Shown: positions 16,383-24,231 of the stretch, in pieces
Position numbering within the stretch: position 1 is the first letter of the stretch
Layout of the letters: the number at the start of each line of letters is the position of its first letter
NCBI RefSeq assembly: GCF_900113225.1
Contig: NZ_FOZE01000002.1
Span: forward strand, 1,240,001-1,304,000
Reading direction: 5' to 3'
DNA: 64,000 nucleotides
Source of the DNA: Mitsuaria sp. PDC51
GTDB taxonomy: Bacteria; Pseudomonadota; Gammaproteobacteria; Burkholderiales; Burkholderiaceae_C
The notes under the pieces: model-generated
Told to the model about the DNA's origin: nothing
Seen by the model: only the letters and a program-made list of their open reading frames with translations
Database searches by the model: none
Program-made: the position numbers and the translations under genes

Positions 16383-18206
16383 ATGACGATGAAGACGATG
16401 AGGACGCCCCGCGCCGCTGGGATGACGATCCGCGCGCTCCTGGCGACGGCTGTTGCGGCTGCGGGCGCGTTCGTCCCGATCGCTCAGGCGGGTTCTGGAC
16501 CGGGAACGACAACGGGCACGGCGGCAACGTCGACCGCGCCGGTGCTCGAGCTGGGCAAGAACGGCCTGCGGCTGCTCGACGCCGCGGGCCAGCCGGCGGA
16601 CGAGTTCAGCGTGCGCGCCAAGCGCTGGGATCGACGCCGGCTCGCGGACGGCACGACCGTCGCGCTGCTGCAGGACGCCGACACCGGCGTCCTTCGCCTG
16701 ATCGAGGTGCGGGACCAGCGCCTGCGCGAGCGCGGCCAGTGGGCGGCGCCGGCCATCGACGTCGAGGCGATCTGCCTCTACCTCGAGCCGCGCCAGCAGA
16801 CGCTCCAGGCCTTCCTGCTCGGCAGCGATGGTTTATCGGAGCAATGGCTGCTGACGCCGCCGCCCGCCGACCCGGCCAAGCGCCGCGCAAGCAGCGCAAG
16901 CAGCACGAGCAGCACGAGCAGCACGAGCAGCACGAGCGGCTTGACCGGCACGAGCGGGCTCCAGGGCGCGCGCTCGCCGATGCCGGCCCAGGTACTGCGC
17001 CAGCTGGCGACGATCCCGGACGCCAAGAGCTGCGCGGTGCGCGACGACGAGGCGACGCTGTACATCGCCGAGGCCGACGTAGGCCTGTGGGCCTTCGAGG
17101 CCGACGCCGAGCGCTCGGGCCGCGCGCTGGTCGCACCGGGGCTGGCGCCCAAGGACCTGGCGCTCTGGCTCGAGGCCCGCGCGGCGCGTCCCCGCCCGGT
17201 GGTCCCGGTCGCGGTCCCCTCGGCGCAGACCGAGCCGGTGCGGGGCGGCGGCGACGCCGCGGACGATCCCGCCATCTGGGTCCATCCGACGCAGCCGACA
17301 CGCAGCCGCATCCTGGGCACCGACAAGAAGCGCGGCCTGGCGGTCTACGACCTGCAGGGGCGCGAGACGCAGTTCCTGCCGGTCGGCCGCGTCAACAACG
17401 TCGACCTGCGGCAGCGCCTGCGCCACGACGGCCGCGACTGGGACCTGGCCGTCGCCACGCAGCGCGACCGTCACAGCGTGTTGCTGTTCGGCATCGACGG
17501 CGGCGGCCGCGTGAGCCCCCTGGCCGAGTTGCCGACGGGGCTCGACGAGGTCTACGGCGTCTGCGCCGGACGCAACCCGGCGGGCGGCCTCGACGTGTTC
17601 GTCAACGACAAGGACGGGCGCCTGCTGCAGCTGCGGGTGGCGCGCAGCGCCGGCGCCTGGTCGGCCACGACGGTCGCCACGATGCGGCTGGCCTCGCAGC
17701 CGGAAGGCTGCGTGGTCGACGAGCCGGGCCGGCAGCTCTTCGTCGGCGAGGAGAAGCGCGGGCTGTGGCGCGTCGCGCTGGAAGCGGATGGCCGGCTGGG
17801 CGACGCCGCGCTGATCCTGCCGGTCGGGGAGACGCTGCATGCCGATGTCGAGGGCATGGCGGTGCATCGCAGCGCCCAGGGCGCGTGGCTGGTGGTTTCC
17901 TCCCAGGGCGACGACAGCTACGTGCTGCTCGACGCGGACGCGCCCCATGCGGTCCGGGGACGCTTCCGTGTCGGCCTGAACCCGGCCCGCGGCATCGACG
18001 CGGCATCGGAGACGGACGGACTGGACGTCAGCGCGGCCGCGCTCGGCGGCGAGTACGGCGAGGGGCTGCTCGTCGTCCAGGACGGCCACAAGCGCTGGCC
18101 GATGGGACGGCAGAACTTCAAGCTGGTGCCGTGGCAGGCCGTGATGCGCGCGGTTGAGCCCCCGGCGTCATGTGATGGTTGCCCGGCCTCGCGCGAAGCC
18201 CGATGA
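16383..18206 (+). CDS. Two-domain beta-propeller phytase (3-phytase)
   Basis: A 607-residue secreted protein (signal ending near AQAGS). From about residue 285 it is a complete beta-propeller phytase: GGGDAADDPAIWVHP (about 286-300) opens the domain, and LPTGLDEVYGVC, EGCVVDEPGRQLFVGEE, DVEGMAVH, SSQGDDSY and ETDGLDVS supply the calcium- and phosphate-binding acidic residues. Residues 35-270 look like a partial second propeller: ATLYIAEADVGLWAFE mirrors LFVGEEKRGLWRV in the main domain. Dual-domain phytases of this type are known, with an incomplete N-terminal domain. A Ser/Thr linker encoded by a 9-bp repeat lies within this half. AAGGAG 9 nt before the ATG supports the start. It is in one operon with the TonB receptor and releases phosphate from phytate. 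Confidence 0.85.
   Translation: MTMKTMRTPRAAGMTIRALLATAVAAAGAFVPIAQAGSGPGTTTGTAATSTAPVLELGKNGLRLLDAAGQPADEFSVRAKRWDRRRLADGTTVALLQDADTGVLRLIEVRDQRLRERGQWAAPAIDVEAICLYLEPRQQTLQAFLLGSDGLSEQWLLTPPPADPAKRRASSASSTSSTSSTSSTSGLTGTSGLQGARSPMPAQVLRQLATIPDAKSCAVRDDEATLYIAEADVGLWAFEADAERSGRALVAPGLAPKDLALWLEARAARPRPVVPVAVPSAQTEPVRGGGDAADDPAIWVHPTQPTRSRILGTDKKRGLAVYDLQGRETQFLPVGRVNNVDLRQRLRHDGRDWDLAVATQRDRHSVLLFGIDGGGRVSPLAELPTGLDEVYGVCAGRNPAGGLDVFVNDKDGRLLQLRVARSAGAWSATTVATMRLASQPEGCVVDEPGRQLFVGEEKRGLWRVALEADGRLGDAALILPVGETLHADVEGMAVHRSAQGAWLVVSSQGDDSYVLLDADAPHAVRGRFRVGLNPARGIDAASETDGLDVSAAALGGEYGEGLLVVQDGHKRWPMGRQNFKLVPWQAVMRAVEPPASCDGCPASREAR
16887..16940 (+). repeat. 9-bp minisatellite in the phytase linker
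   Basis: Six 9-bp units (GCAAGCAGC twice, ACGAGCAGC three times, ACGAGCGGC once) encode a run of Ser-Ser-Ala/Thr triplets. The repeat is in frame, so expansion or loss would only change linker length. Confidence 0.8.
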
Positions 18207-18252
18207 TCGCGGCCCTTTCAACCGGGCCCCGGCCCACGCCTCGACTTCGCGC

Positions 18253-18714
18253 ATGTCCTCTGAAATCGTCGTCCGCCCGATCGCCCCGTCCGACCTCGCC
18301 GCCTGGCGTCCGCTCTGGGACGGCTACAACGCCTTCTATGGCCGCGCCGGCGAGACCGCCCTGCCCGAGGCGGTGACGGCCTCGACCTGGGCGCGCTTCT
18401 TCGATGAACGCGAGCCGGTCCACGCCTTCGTCGCCGAGCTCGACGGGCGGCTGGTCGGCCTGACGCATTACCTCTTCCACCGCAGCACGACCCGCATCGA
18501 GGACACCTGCTACCTGCAGGACCTGTTCACCGCCGAGGATGTCCGCGGCCGTGGCGTCGGCCGCGCGCTGATCGCGGCGGTCACCGCGGCGGTGCAGGCG
18601 CGTGGCGGGCATCGCCTCTACTGGCAGACGCACACGACCAACGCGGCCGGGCGCGCGCTGTACGACCGCGTCGCGGAGCACAAGGGCTTCCTGATCTACG
18701 GCCAGGATTTCTGA
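18253..18714 (+). CDS. GNAT-family N-acetyltransferase
   Basis: A 153-residue single-domain GNAT protein. CYLQDLFTAEDVRGRGVGRALI is the beta4/acetyl-CoA binding block, with the pyrophosphate loop RGRGVG, and TNAAGRALYDRV is the typical motif B helix. Residues 1-50 carry the usual N-terminal strand and WDGYNAFYG helix. I place the start at ATG 18253, which begins the domain directly. It stands alone, between the phytase gene and a convergent GGDEF-like gene. The acceptor substrate is unknown; small amines or protein N-termini are typical for this family. Confidence 0.85.
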   Translation: MSSEIVVRPIAPSDLAAWRPLWDGYNAFYGRAGETALPEAVTASTWARFFDEREPVHAFVAELDGRLVGLTHYLFHRSTTRIEDTCYLQDLFTAEDVRGRGVGRALIAAVTAAVQARGGHRLYWQTHTTNAAGRALYDRVAEHKGFLIYGQDF

Positions 18715-18751
18715 GCGGGGCTTCAGAGCGGGGCTTCTGAACGAGCCCGAT

Positions 18752-18769
18752 GGCGGGCAGCGGCCCGCC
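18752..18769. terminator. Possible terminator hairpin between convergent genes
   Basis: GGCGGGC and GCCCGCC form a perfect 7-bp stem with an AGCG loop between the convergent acetyltransferase and GGDEF-like genes. There is no T-tract, so function is uncertain. Just upstream, GAGCGGGGCTTC occurs twice. Confidence 0.35.
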
Positions 18770-18794
18770 GGACGGGTCGAGAGCAGGCGCGCGC

Positions 18795-19412
18795 TCAGCA
18801 GCGGCGCCGGCGCAGGTCCTGGCGGGCGCTCTCGGCCAGGTCGGCGCCGCGCAGGCCGCCCTCCGGGAAGGAGGCCGTGCCCATCTGCAGGCGCACCTGC
18901 AGCATCCGCGTGTCCACGCCGTACGGGCTGTTCAGCGCCGGGGCCAGGCGCTGCTGCACCAGGTGGGCCTCGCGCAGGCCGGCGTCCAGCAGCAGCACGG
19001 CGAAACTGGTCTCGCCCACCTGCAGGACCATGTCGGTCCCGCGCACCCGGCTGCGCAGGCGGCGACCCACCGCCGTCATCAGCTGCGACCGGGCCTCGAG
19101 CGCCGCGCCGCGGTCCGCGGCGCCCTCGCCCTCGACCTCGCTTTCATCGGCGGCTGGCGGCTCGCCGGACGCGGGGGCCGCCAGGGTCGCGTCGTCCCCG
19201 GCATCGGCCGGCGCCGCCTCCAGCCAGAGCACCGACAGGTGACCGCCGTAGCGGCGGCACTGCGTCAGCTGGCGCGAGATCATGAGGCCGAACTCGGCCA
19301 GCGAATCGACGCGGGGCAGCCACAGCGCCGGCGTCTGGCGCGCCGGCTTGGCAGGCGCCGCCTGACCCTCCTCCATGGCGGCGGACGCGACGATGGCGGT
19401 GGACAGGCTCAT
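18795..19412 (-). CDS. Cytoplasmic protein with degenerate GGDEF-like domain
   Basis: A 205-residue protein. A GGDEF-type fold is suggested by ISRQLTQCRRYGGHLSVLWLE, then RSRVRGTDMVLQVGETSFAVLLLD and a final LQVRLQMGTASFPEGG strand/loop that resembles the end of GGDEF domains. At the catalytic position it has VGETSF, so the metal-binding acids are missing. A 45-residue acidic insert (residues about 98-140) breaks the domain after its second strand. I choose ATG 19412 because CTGGAG lies about 9 nt upstream; the frame is open to 19565 with other possible starts (MDRAASAGR). No membrane segment. It is probably a non-catalytic binding or scaffold protein. Confidence 0.6.
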   Translation of the reverse strand: MSLSTAIVASAAMEEGQAAPAKPARQTPALWLPRVDSLAEFGLMISRQLTQCRRYGGHLSVLWLEAAPADAGDDATLAAPASGEPPAADESEVEGEGAADRGAALEARSQLMTAVGRRLRSRVRGTDMVLQVGETSFAVLLLDAGLREAHLVQQRLAPALNSPYGVDTRMLQVRLQMGTASFPEGGLRGADLAESARQDLRRRRC

Positions 19413-19683
19413 GCGCGACAGCTCCAGGTCGAGGACGGATCCATGCCCGCGTGCGGCACCGGGCCGACCCGCGGGGAACGAATGAATGGGGTTGAGGACA
19501 CGACCTGCTGAAGCAGCCCGATCCATGCCGGCCTCCCTTGCCACACTGACCAGCCGTGCCCTCACCTATCTAAAACGGATTCCTCACCGCCCTCCCGACA
19601 TCCGCTCACAAAAATCTGCTGGGTAGAAACCCTTAAATTGATGTCGAGACCCACCGGTTTGCGTCATCCGTCGCCCAGGCTCC

Positions 19684-19711
19684 TGTAACAAGGTCATACA
19701 CCCCCGCTAGA
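19684..19711 (+). promoter_or_regulatory. Candidate promoter of the ECF sigma gene (TGTAAC-N16-GCTAGA)
   Basis: An AAC-type -35-like box TGTAAC at 19684-19689 and GCTAGA at 19706-19711 sit just upstream of the sigma factor ATG at 19722. AAC at -35 is typical of ECF promoters, so autoregulation is possible. The predicted transcript would be almost leaderless, consistent with the lack of a Shine-Dalgarno. This is pattern reading only. Confidence 0.3.
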
Positions 19712-19721
19712 GTTCCGCCTC

Positions 19722-20276
19722 ATGAAGGACATCACCCAACTGCTGCACGAGGCCGGCCAAGGCGACCGGTCCGCCGCCGACCAGGTGGTGGCGCAGCTGT
19801 ACGGCGACCTTCAGCGGCTGGCGCGGCAGCGCATCCGGCAGGCCGGCGAGATGACGCTGCTGGACACCACCGCGCTGGTGCACGAGGCCTGGCTGCGCCT
19901 GGCGGGCGCGCAGGGCCAGACCTTCCCCGACCGGCGCCACTTCCTGGCCTACGCGGCGCGGACCATGCGCCACGTCGTCATCGACCTGGTGCGGGCGCGC
20001 CAGGCCGAGCGCCGCGGCGGCGACCAGCCCGACCTGACGCTCAACACCGCGGTGGTCGAGGGCGCGCCGCAGTCCGACGACCACATCCTGCGCGTGCACG
20101 AGGCGCTGGAGGAGCTCGCCACCATCGACGCGCGGCTGGCGCAGGTGGTGGAGATGCGGTATTTCGGCGGCTTGCTGGAGCAGGAGATCGCGGAGGCGCT
20201 GGGCGTCACCGAGCGGACCATCCAGCGCGACTGGCAGAAGGCGAGAATCCTGCTCTCGATGAGCCTCAAGGACTGA
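19722..20276 (+). CDS. ECF-type RNA polymerase sigma factor, kinase-linked group
   Basis: A 184-residue sigma factor. Region 2 is seen in ALVHEAWLRLAG, RRHFLAYAARTMRHVVID and the following RARQAERRGG; region 4 in VVEMRYFGGLLEQEIAEALG and VTERTIQRDWQKARILL. The wording is that of the TIGR02999-like ECF group that is normally encoded beside Ser/Thr protein kinases rather than anti-sigma factors. Exactly that arrangement holds here: a transmembrane kinase follows 87 bp downstream and no zinc-finger anti-sigma is present. In known examples the kinase activates the sigma factor by phosphorylation of region 2. No Shine-Dalgarno precedes the ATG. Confidence 0.85.
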   Translation: MKDITQLLHEAGQGDRSAADQVVAQLYGDLQRLARQRIRQAGEMTLLDTTALVHEAWLRLAGAQGQTFPDRRHFLAYAARTMRHVVIDLVRARQAERRGGDQPDLTLNTAVVEGAPQSDDHILRVHEALEELATIDARLAQVVEMRYFGGLLEQEIAEALGVTERTIQRDWQKARILLSMSLKD

Positions 20277-20311
20277 CCCCCGGGTCGGCACCGCGCGGTC
20301 CGTCGATACGG

Positions 20312-20363
20312 CGCAAGTCGCCCAAGATGCCCACGACGCCCAAGAATCCCAAGACGCCCGACG
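20312..20363 (+). repeat. 9-bp tandem repeat forming the leader of the kinase gene
   Basis: Units of consensus CCCAAGAYG start at 20312 (variant), 20321, 20330, 20339 and 20348, with a partial one running directly into the kinase ATG at 20364. The repeat replaces the Shine-Dalgarno position, so copy number could affect translation start. Confidence 0.75.
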
Positions 20364-23087
20364 ATGGACGCACTCGATAAACAGCGCTGGATCGCGCTGA
20401 GTCCGCTGCTCGACGAACTGCTCGACCTGGAGGAGCCCGCCCGGGGCCGCCGCCTCGCGGAGATCCGCGCCGGCGACGTCGCGATGGCCGAGCACCTGGA
20501 GGCGCTGCTGGCGCGCGATGCCGCGCTCGACGACGACCGCTTCCTCGAGCAGCCGGCGGCCGAGGTGCTGCAGGGGCCGGTGCCGTCGGCGGTGCCGCCG
20601 CTGGACTTCCGCGGCGAGACGCTCGGGCCCTATGAGCTCGAGCGCGAGCTCGGCCAGGGCGGCATGGGCGCGGTGTGGCTGGCGAGCCGGGCCGACGGCC
20701 GCTTCGAGGGCCAGGTGGCGGTCAAGTTCCTGAAGTCGGGGCTGTTCGGCAAGGGCGACAGCGGCCGCTTCGAGCGCGAGGGGCAGATCCTGGCGCGGCT
20801 GTCGCATCCGAACATCGCGCGGCTGCTGGACGCGGGCGTGCATCACGGGCACCAGCCCTACCTGGTGCTGGAGTATGTGGACGGCCTGCCGATCGACCGC
20901 CACTGCCAGGTCAACGGGCTGGACGTGGAATCGCGGATCAAGCTGTTCCTGGACGTGCTGGCGGCGGTGGCGCATGCGCACCAGCGGCTGATCCTGCATC
21001 GCGACCTCAAGCCCAGCAACATCCTGGTCACGCATGACGGGCAGGTGAAGCTGCTGGACTTCGGCATCGCCAAGCTGCTGGACGACGCGACGCACTCGGG
21101 CGTGGCCACCGAGCTGACGCAGCGGGCCGGCAGCGCGTTCACGCCGCAGTACGCGGCGCCGGAGCAGGTGCAGCAGGCCGACGTCACAACGGCCACCGAC
21201 GTGTACGCGCTGGGCGTGCTGCTGTACCAGATGCTGGGCGGCCGCCATCCGACGGCGGACGACACGCAGACCCACCTGGACCGGCTGCGGGCGGTGGTGG
21301 AGCTGGTGCCCAAGCGGCTGTCGGACGTGGCGAGCGACCAGCTCGACCCGGTGATCGCGCGGCAGGCCAAGCTGCTGCGGGGCGACCTGGACACGATCGT
21401 CGGCAAGGCGCTGAAGAAGAAGCCGTCGGAGCGGTATGCCAACGCGGAGTCGATGGCGGTGGACCTGCGGCACTGGCTGGCGCACGAGCCGATCACGGCG
21501 CGGCCGGACACGCGGCTGTACGTGCTGGGCCGCTTCGTGCGGCGGCACCGCTGGAGCGTCGCGGCGAGCAGCGTGGCGGTGCTGGCGCTGGTGTCGCTGA
21601 CGGGGCTGAGCGTGCTGCAGGCGCGGCGGGCGGAACGCGCGGAACACCAGGCGCAGGAGCGGCGGCAGCAGGCGGAGGACCTGCTGAGCTACATGCTGGG
21701 GGAGTTCGCCGACAAGCTGCGGCCGGTCGGGCGGCTGGAGCTGCTGGACAGCGTGGGGAGCAAGGCGCTGACGTATCTGGCGCAGGATCAGAACGCCACG
21801 CCGATGGAGCGGCTGCAACGCGCCAAGGCCTTGACGGTGATCGGTGAGGTCCGTGTCTCCAAGCGGAATCTCAAGGAGGCGCTGGAGCCGTTGCAGGCGG
21901 CACGCAAGCTGCTCGAGGGCGCCCCGCCCTCGCCCGACCTGACGGGCGAGTGGCGCAAGGCGCAGGGCGCGGCGGCGTTCTGGGTCGGCCATGTCCATTA
22001 CTACGCGCGCGAGCTCGACCGGGCGACCGAGGCCTGGCTCGCCTACCGGGACGCGGAACAGGCCTGGCTGGACGCGCAGCCTCGCAACCGCGAGGCGCTG
22101 ATCGAGCTCTCCTACGCCTACAACAGCCTGGGCACTGCCAAGCTGGAGTTGGCGGACCTGCGCTCGGCGACGGCCTTCTTCCGCAAGTCCATCGAGCTCA
22201 AGAAACAGGGGCTGCAAGAACCCGCGGACGCCGGCAATGCCGCTGCGCGGATGGACCTGGCGGACAGCTTGAGCTGGCTCGGGACGACGCTGCTCTGGCA
22301 GGGGCTGGACCAGGCCGCCGCCCACACCTTCGCGGAAGGCGCGTCGCTGATCGCCGAAGTCCGACGCGACGCGCCGCAGGACGGGTGGGCTTACCGCGAG
22401 GCCATCATGCATCGCTGGAAGGCGGAGGCCCTGGTCAACACCGGTCAGCGCGACGCCGCCATCCGGGATGCCTCCGCCGCCAGGAGCATCCTCGAGACGC
22501 TGGCCGCCAAAGATCCGTCCAATGTCCAATGGCAGATCAACCGGATCCGGATGCAGCTGCTGGACACCGAGGTGCAGGGCAGCCTGCTGCCGCCGCAGGA
22601 ACGCAAGGAACGCCTCCAGACCGTGCGGCGCGCCCTGGACCTGCTCACGAAGGATGCCGAGCGCATCGACGGTCGGGTGCTCGACGCCTGGATGGTCTGG
22701 TCCACCCAGCAGGCACGGTCGCTCAGCCAGGACGGCGACATTGCCGCCGCACAAGCGGTGCTCGCGAACGCGGTGCAGCTGGTGCAGCCGACCCTCGACA
22801 AGCGGCCCCGCGAGGTGCGGATCCTGAGCGGGCTGCTACTCGTCCGGCAGCTGCAGATCGAATTGCTGAAGGGCCGCACCAGCCCGCAGCAGGCACGCGA
22901 GCGACAGGCGGTATGCCAGGATGTTGTTGACAGGATCGAGAAGATGGCCGGCCTGATTCGGGTTCATCAGCAGATCACTCGCGCATGGGTTGATGCCCAA
23001 TCCTGCTTGGGACAGGGAGGACGCGGAGACGTCAGGCAATCTGCCGAGTGGCTCGCGCGGGATCGATCAGGCATCGCTCCGACCTGA
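20364..23087 (+). CDS. Transmembrane Ser/Thr protein kinase with TPR-like extracytoplasmic part
   Basis: A 907-residue kinase. A short helical head (1-80) precedes a Hanks-type kinase domain at about residues 88-370: ELGQGGMGAVW glycine loop, VAVKFLKSG lysine, HRDLKPSN with catalytic Asp at 214, LLDFGIAKLL for metal and YAAPEQV. All catalytic residues are present. One membrane helix follows at about 397-420 (VAASSVAVLALVSLTGLSVL). The remaining 480 residues have repeating Ala/Leu helices such as YAYNSLGTAKLEL and MDLADSLSWLG, consistent with TPR-like units outside the membrane acting as sensor. It sits 87 bp after an ECF sigma gene and upstream of a small orphan gene; the three probably form a signalling cassette. 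No Shine-Dalgarno is visible. Confidence 0.85.
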   Translation: MDALDKQRWIALSPLLDELLDLEEPARGRRLAEIRAGDVAMAEHLEALLARDAALDDDRFLEQPAAEVLQGPVPSAVPPLDFRGETLGPYELERELGQGGMGAVWLASRADGRFEGQVAVKFLKSGLFGKGDSGRFEREGQILARLSHPNIARLLDAGVHHGHQPYLVLEYVDGLPIDRHCQVNGLDVESRIKLFLDVLAAVAHAHQRLILHRDLKPSNILVTHDGQVKLLDFGIAKLLDDATHSGVATELTQRAGSAFTPQYAAPEQVQQADVTTATDVYALGVLLYQMLGGRHPTADDTQTHLDRLRAVVELVPKRLSDVASDQLDPVIARQAKLLRGDLDTIVGKALKKKPSERYANAESMAVDLRHWLAHEPITARPDTRLYVLGRFVRRHRWSVAASSVAVLALVSLTGLSVLQARRAERAEHQAQERRQQAEDLLSYMLGEFADKLRPVGRLELLDSVGSKALTYLAQDQNATPMERLQRAKALTVIGEVRVSKRNLKEALEPLQAARKLLEGAPPSPDLTGEWRKAQGAAAFWVGHVHYYARELDRATEAWLAYRDAEQAWLDAQPRNREALIELSYAYNSLGTAKLELADLRSATAFFRKSIELKKQGLQEPADAGNAAARMDLADSLSWLGTTLLWQGLDQAAAHTFAEGASLIAEVRRDAPQDGWAYREAIMHRWKAEALVNTGQRDAAIRDASAARSILETLAAKDPSNVQWQINRIRMQLLDTEVQGSLLPPQERKERLQTVRRALDLLTKDAERIDGRVLDAWMVWSTQQARSLSQDGDIAAAQAVLANAVQLVQPTLDKRPREVRILSGLLLVRQLQIELLKGRTSPQQARERQAVCQDVVDRIEKMAGLIRVHQQITRAWVDAQSCLGQGGRGDVRQSAEWLARDRSGIAPT

Positions 23088-23118
23088 CCATTACCAAAAC
23101 TGCTCAAGGAGTGATTCG

Positions 23119-23511
23119 ATGACCAACACGTTCTATGTCGCTGCCCAGGTCAGCGCCGATGGCAACTTCGCGGACTGCACGTACTACGCCGACCAGGCGG
23201 GCACCGAGCCCATCGAAGGTTCCACGCTCCACATTCCCCGCGACGCGGGCTCCTGCAACTTCGCGCAGGCCGACAACACCAGCCTGCTGCTGATCGGCGC
23301 CACCTTCAAGACGATCGGCTCCACACCCGGCATGAACGGCAGCAATTTCGCGCCGGCCGATGACGAGAACGTCGTCACCTTCCCGATGCCGACGAACGGC
23401 TCGATCATCACCAAGGGCGTCATCCTGCTCTTCTCCACGCCGGGGCAGGTCGAAAACCTCTACCCGAGCAGCGATCCCCAGGTCCTGAACGACGGCCCGC
23501 TGACCTGCTGA
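23119..23511 (+). CDS. Small orphan protein downstream of the ECF/kinase pair
   Basis: A 130-residue protein I do not recognise. It has no signal peptide, no membrane helix, and low Lys/Arg, with a composition rich in Thr, Ser, Asn, Pro and Gly (beta-rich in appearance: FYVAAQVSADGNF, LLLIGATFKTIG, GVILLFSTPGQVE). Three cysteines are present (CTYY, SCNFAQ and a final C at the last residue). AAGGAG lies 7 nt before the ATG, a much stronger start than those of the sigma and kinase genes, so it should be the most highly translated of the three. It may be a target, ligand or effector of the kinase cassette; the evidence is position only. Confidence 0.65.
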   Translation: MTNTFYVAAQVSADGNFADCTYYADQAGTEPIEGSTLHIPRDAGSCNFAQADNTSLLLIGATFKTIGSTPGMNGSNFAPADDENVVTFPMPTNGSIITKGVILLFSTPGQVENLYPSSDPQVLNDGPLTC

Positions 23512-23532
23512 TCCCGTCGTCCGCGTCGATAC

Positions 23533-23559
23533 GCAAAGGGCCGCATCGCGGCCCTTTGC
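23533..23559. terminator. Bidirectional terminator after the ECF/kinase cassette
   Basis: GCAAAGGGCCGC and GCGGCCCTTTGC form a perfect 12-bp stem with an ATC loop, between the orphan gene and a convergent gene whose stop codon begins immediately after it. T-rich ends appear on both strands. Confidence 0.8.
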
Positions 23560-24168
23560 TCATTCACGGGGCCCGACCAGCGCGGCCGCGGCCTCCTCCC
23601 CCATCACCCGTCCCAACCGGGACGGGTTCACCCGATCCATCACCCGCGCATCGAGCGTGAATTCCTTCTGCTGCGTATAGGCCACCGCGCCGATCCGCGG
23701 CTGGCTGCCGGCCGCCTGCGGACCCAGCAGCCCCAGCACCGGATACACCCGCAGCCGCGCAATCAGCAGCCCCTGCGCGACGTCGGCGAACAGCGCCGTT
23801 TCCAGCACCCGCGTGCAGCCGCGCCGCTGCACCTCGGCGAGCAGCCCTTGCAGGTTGCGCGGCAGGTCGGTCGCCGAAACCGGCAGCACCAGGTTGATCA
23901 CCGGCAGCCCCGCGGCCGCCAGCGGCTCGCGCACGGCAAGGTTGAAGGCGCCGTTGGCCTCGTCCCAGCGACGATTGGCCGCCGGCTGCTCGGGATCGAA
24001 GTTGCGCCCCTGTCCGAACAGCAGCACGCACGGCGCGCCCGACGCGGCGCTCGACGCGGATCCCGCGCCGGCCACGGCGGGCGCCTGCGCCATCGCGGGC
24101 GCGCCCGTCAGGAGCAGGACGGTCAGGGCGGCGATCTGAAACGCCTGTCGGAAGTGCGGTCTCGGCAT
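23560..24168 (-). CDS. Secreted protein of unknown function
   Basis: A 202-residue protein with a clear Sec signal (FQIAALTVLLLTGAPAMAQA, cleavage near residue 30). The mature part starts with an Ala/Ser-rich stretch, then CVLLFGQGRNFDPEQPAANR and alternating strand/helix segments (LPVINLVLPVS, CTRVLETALFADVAQG, LIARLRVYPVLG). Two cysteines may form a disulfide. I do not recognise the family. The start at ATG 24168 is the one that yields the signal peptide; the longer frame is not supported. It is divergent from a lipoprotein gene 63 bp away. Confidence 0.65.
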   Translation of the reverse strand: MPRPHFRQAFQIAALTVLLLTGAPAMAQAPAVAGAGSASSAASGAPCVLLFGQGRNFDPEQPAANRRWDEANGAFNLAVREPLAAAGLPVINLVLPVSATDLPRNLQGLLAEVQRRGCTRVLETALFADVAQGLLIARLRVYPVLGLLGPQAAGSQPRIGAVAYTQQKEFTLDARVMDRVNPSRLGRVMGEEAAAALVGPRE

Positions 24169-24231
24169 GGGGCGGATTGTGCGTCGCCGGGCTCGCCGCA
24201 CAATGGCCGCTTCGTCTGGCAGGAGAGAACG

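Noticed and set aside
19707-22754. 1015-residue open frame on the minus strand
   Set aside because: It is antisense to the ECF sigma and kinase genes, which carry all expected motifs. The antisense product is Arg/Gln/His-rich shadow with no domain.
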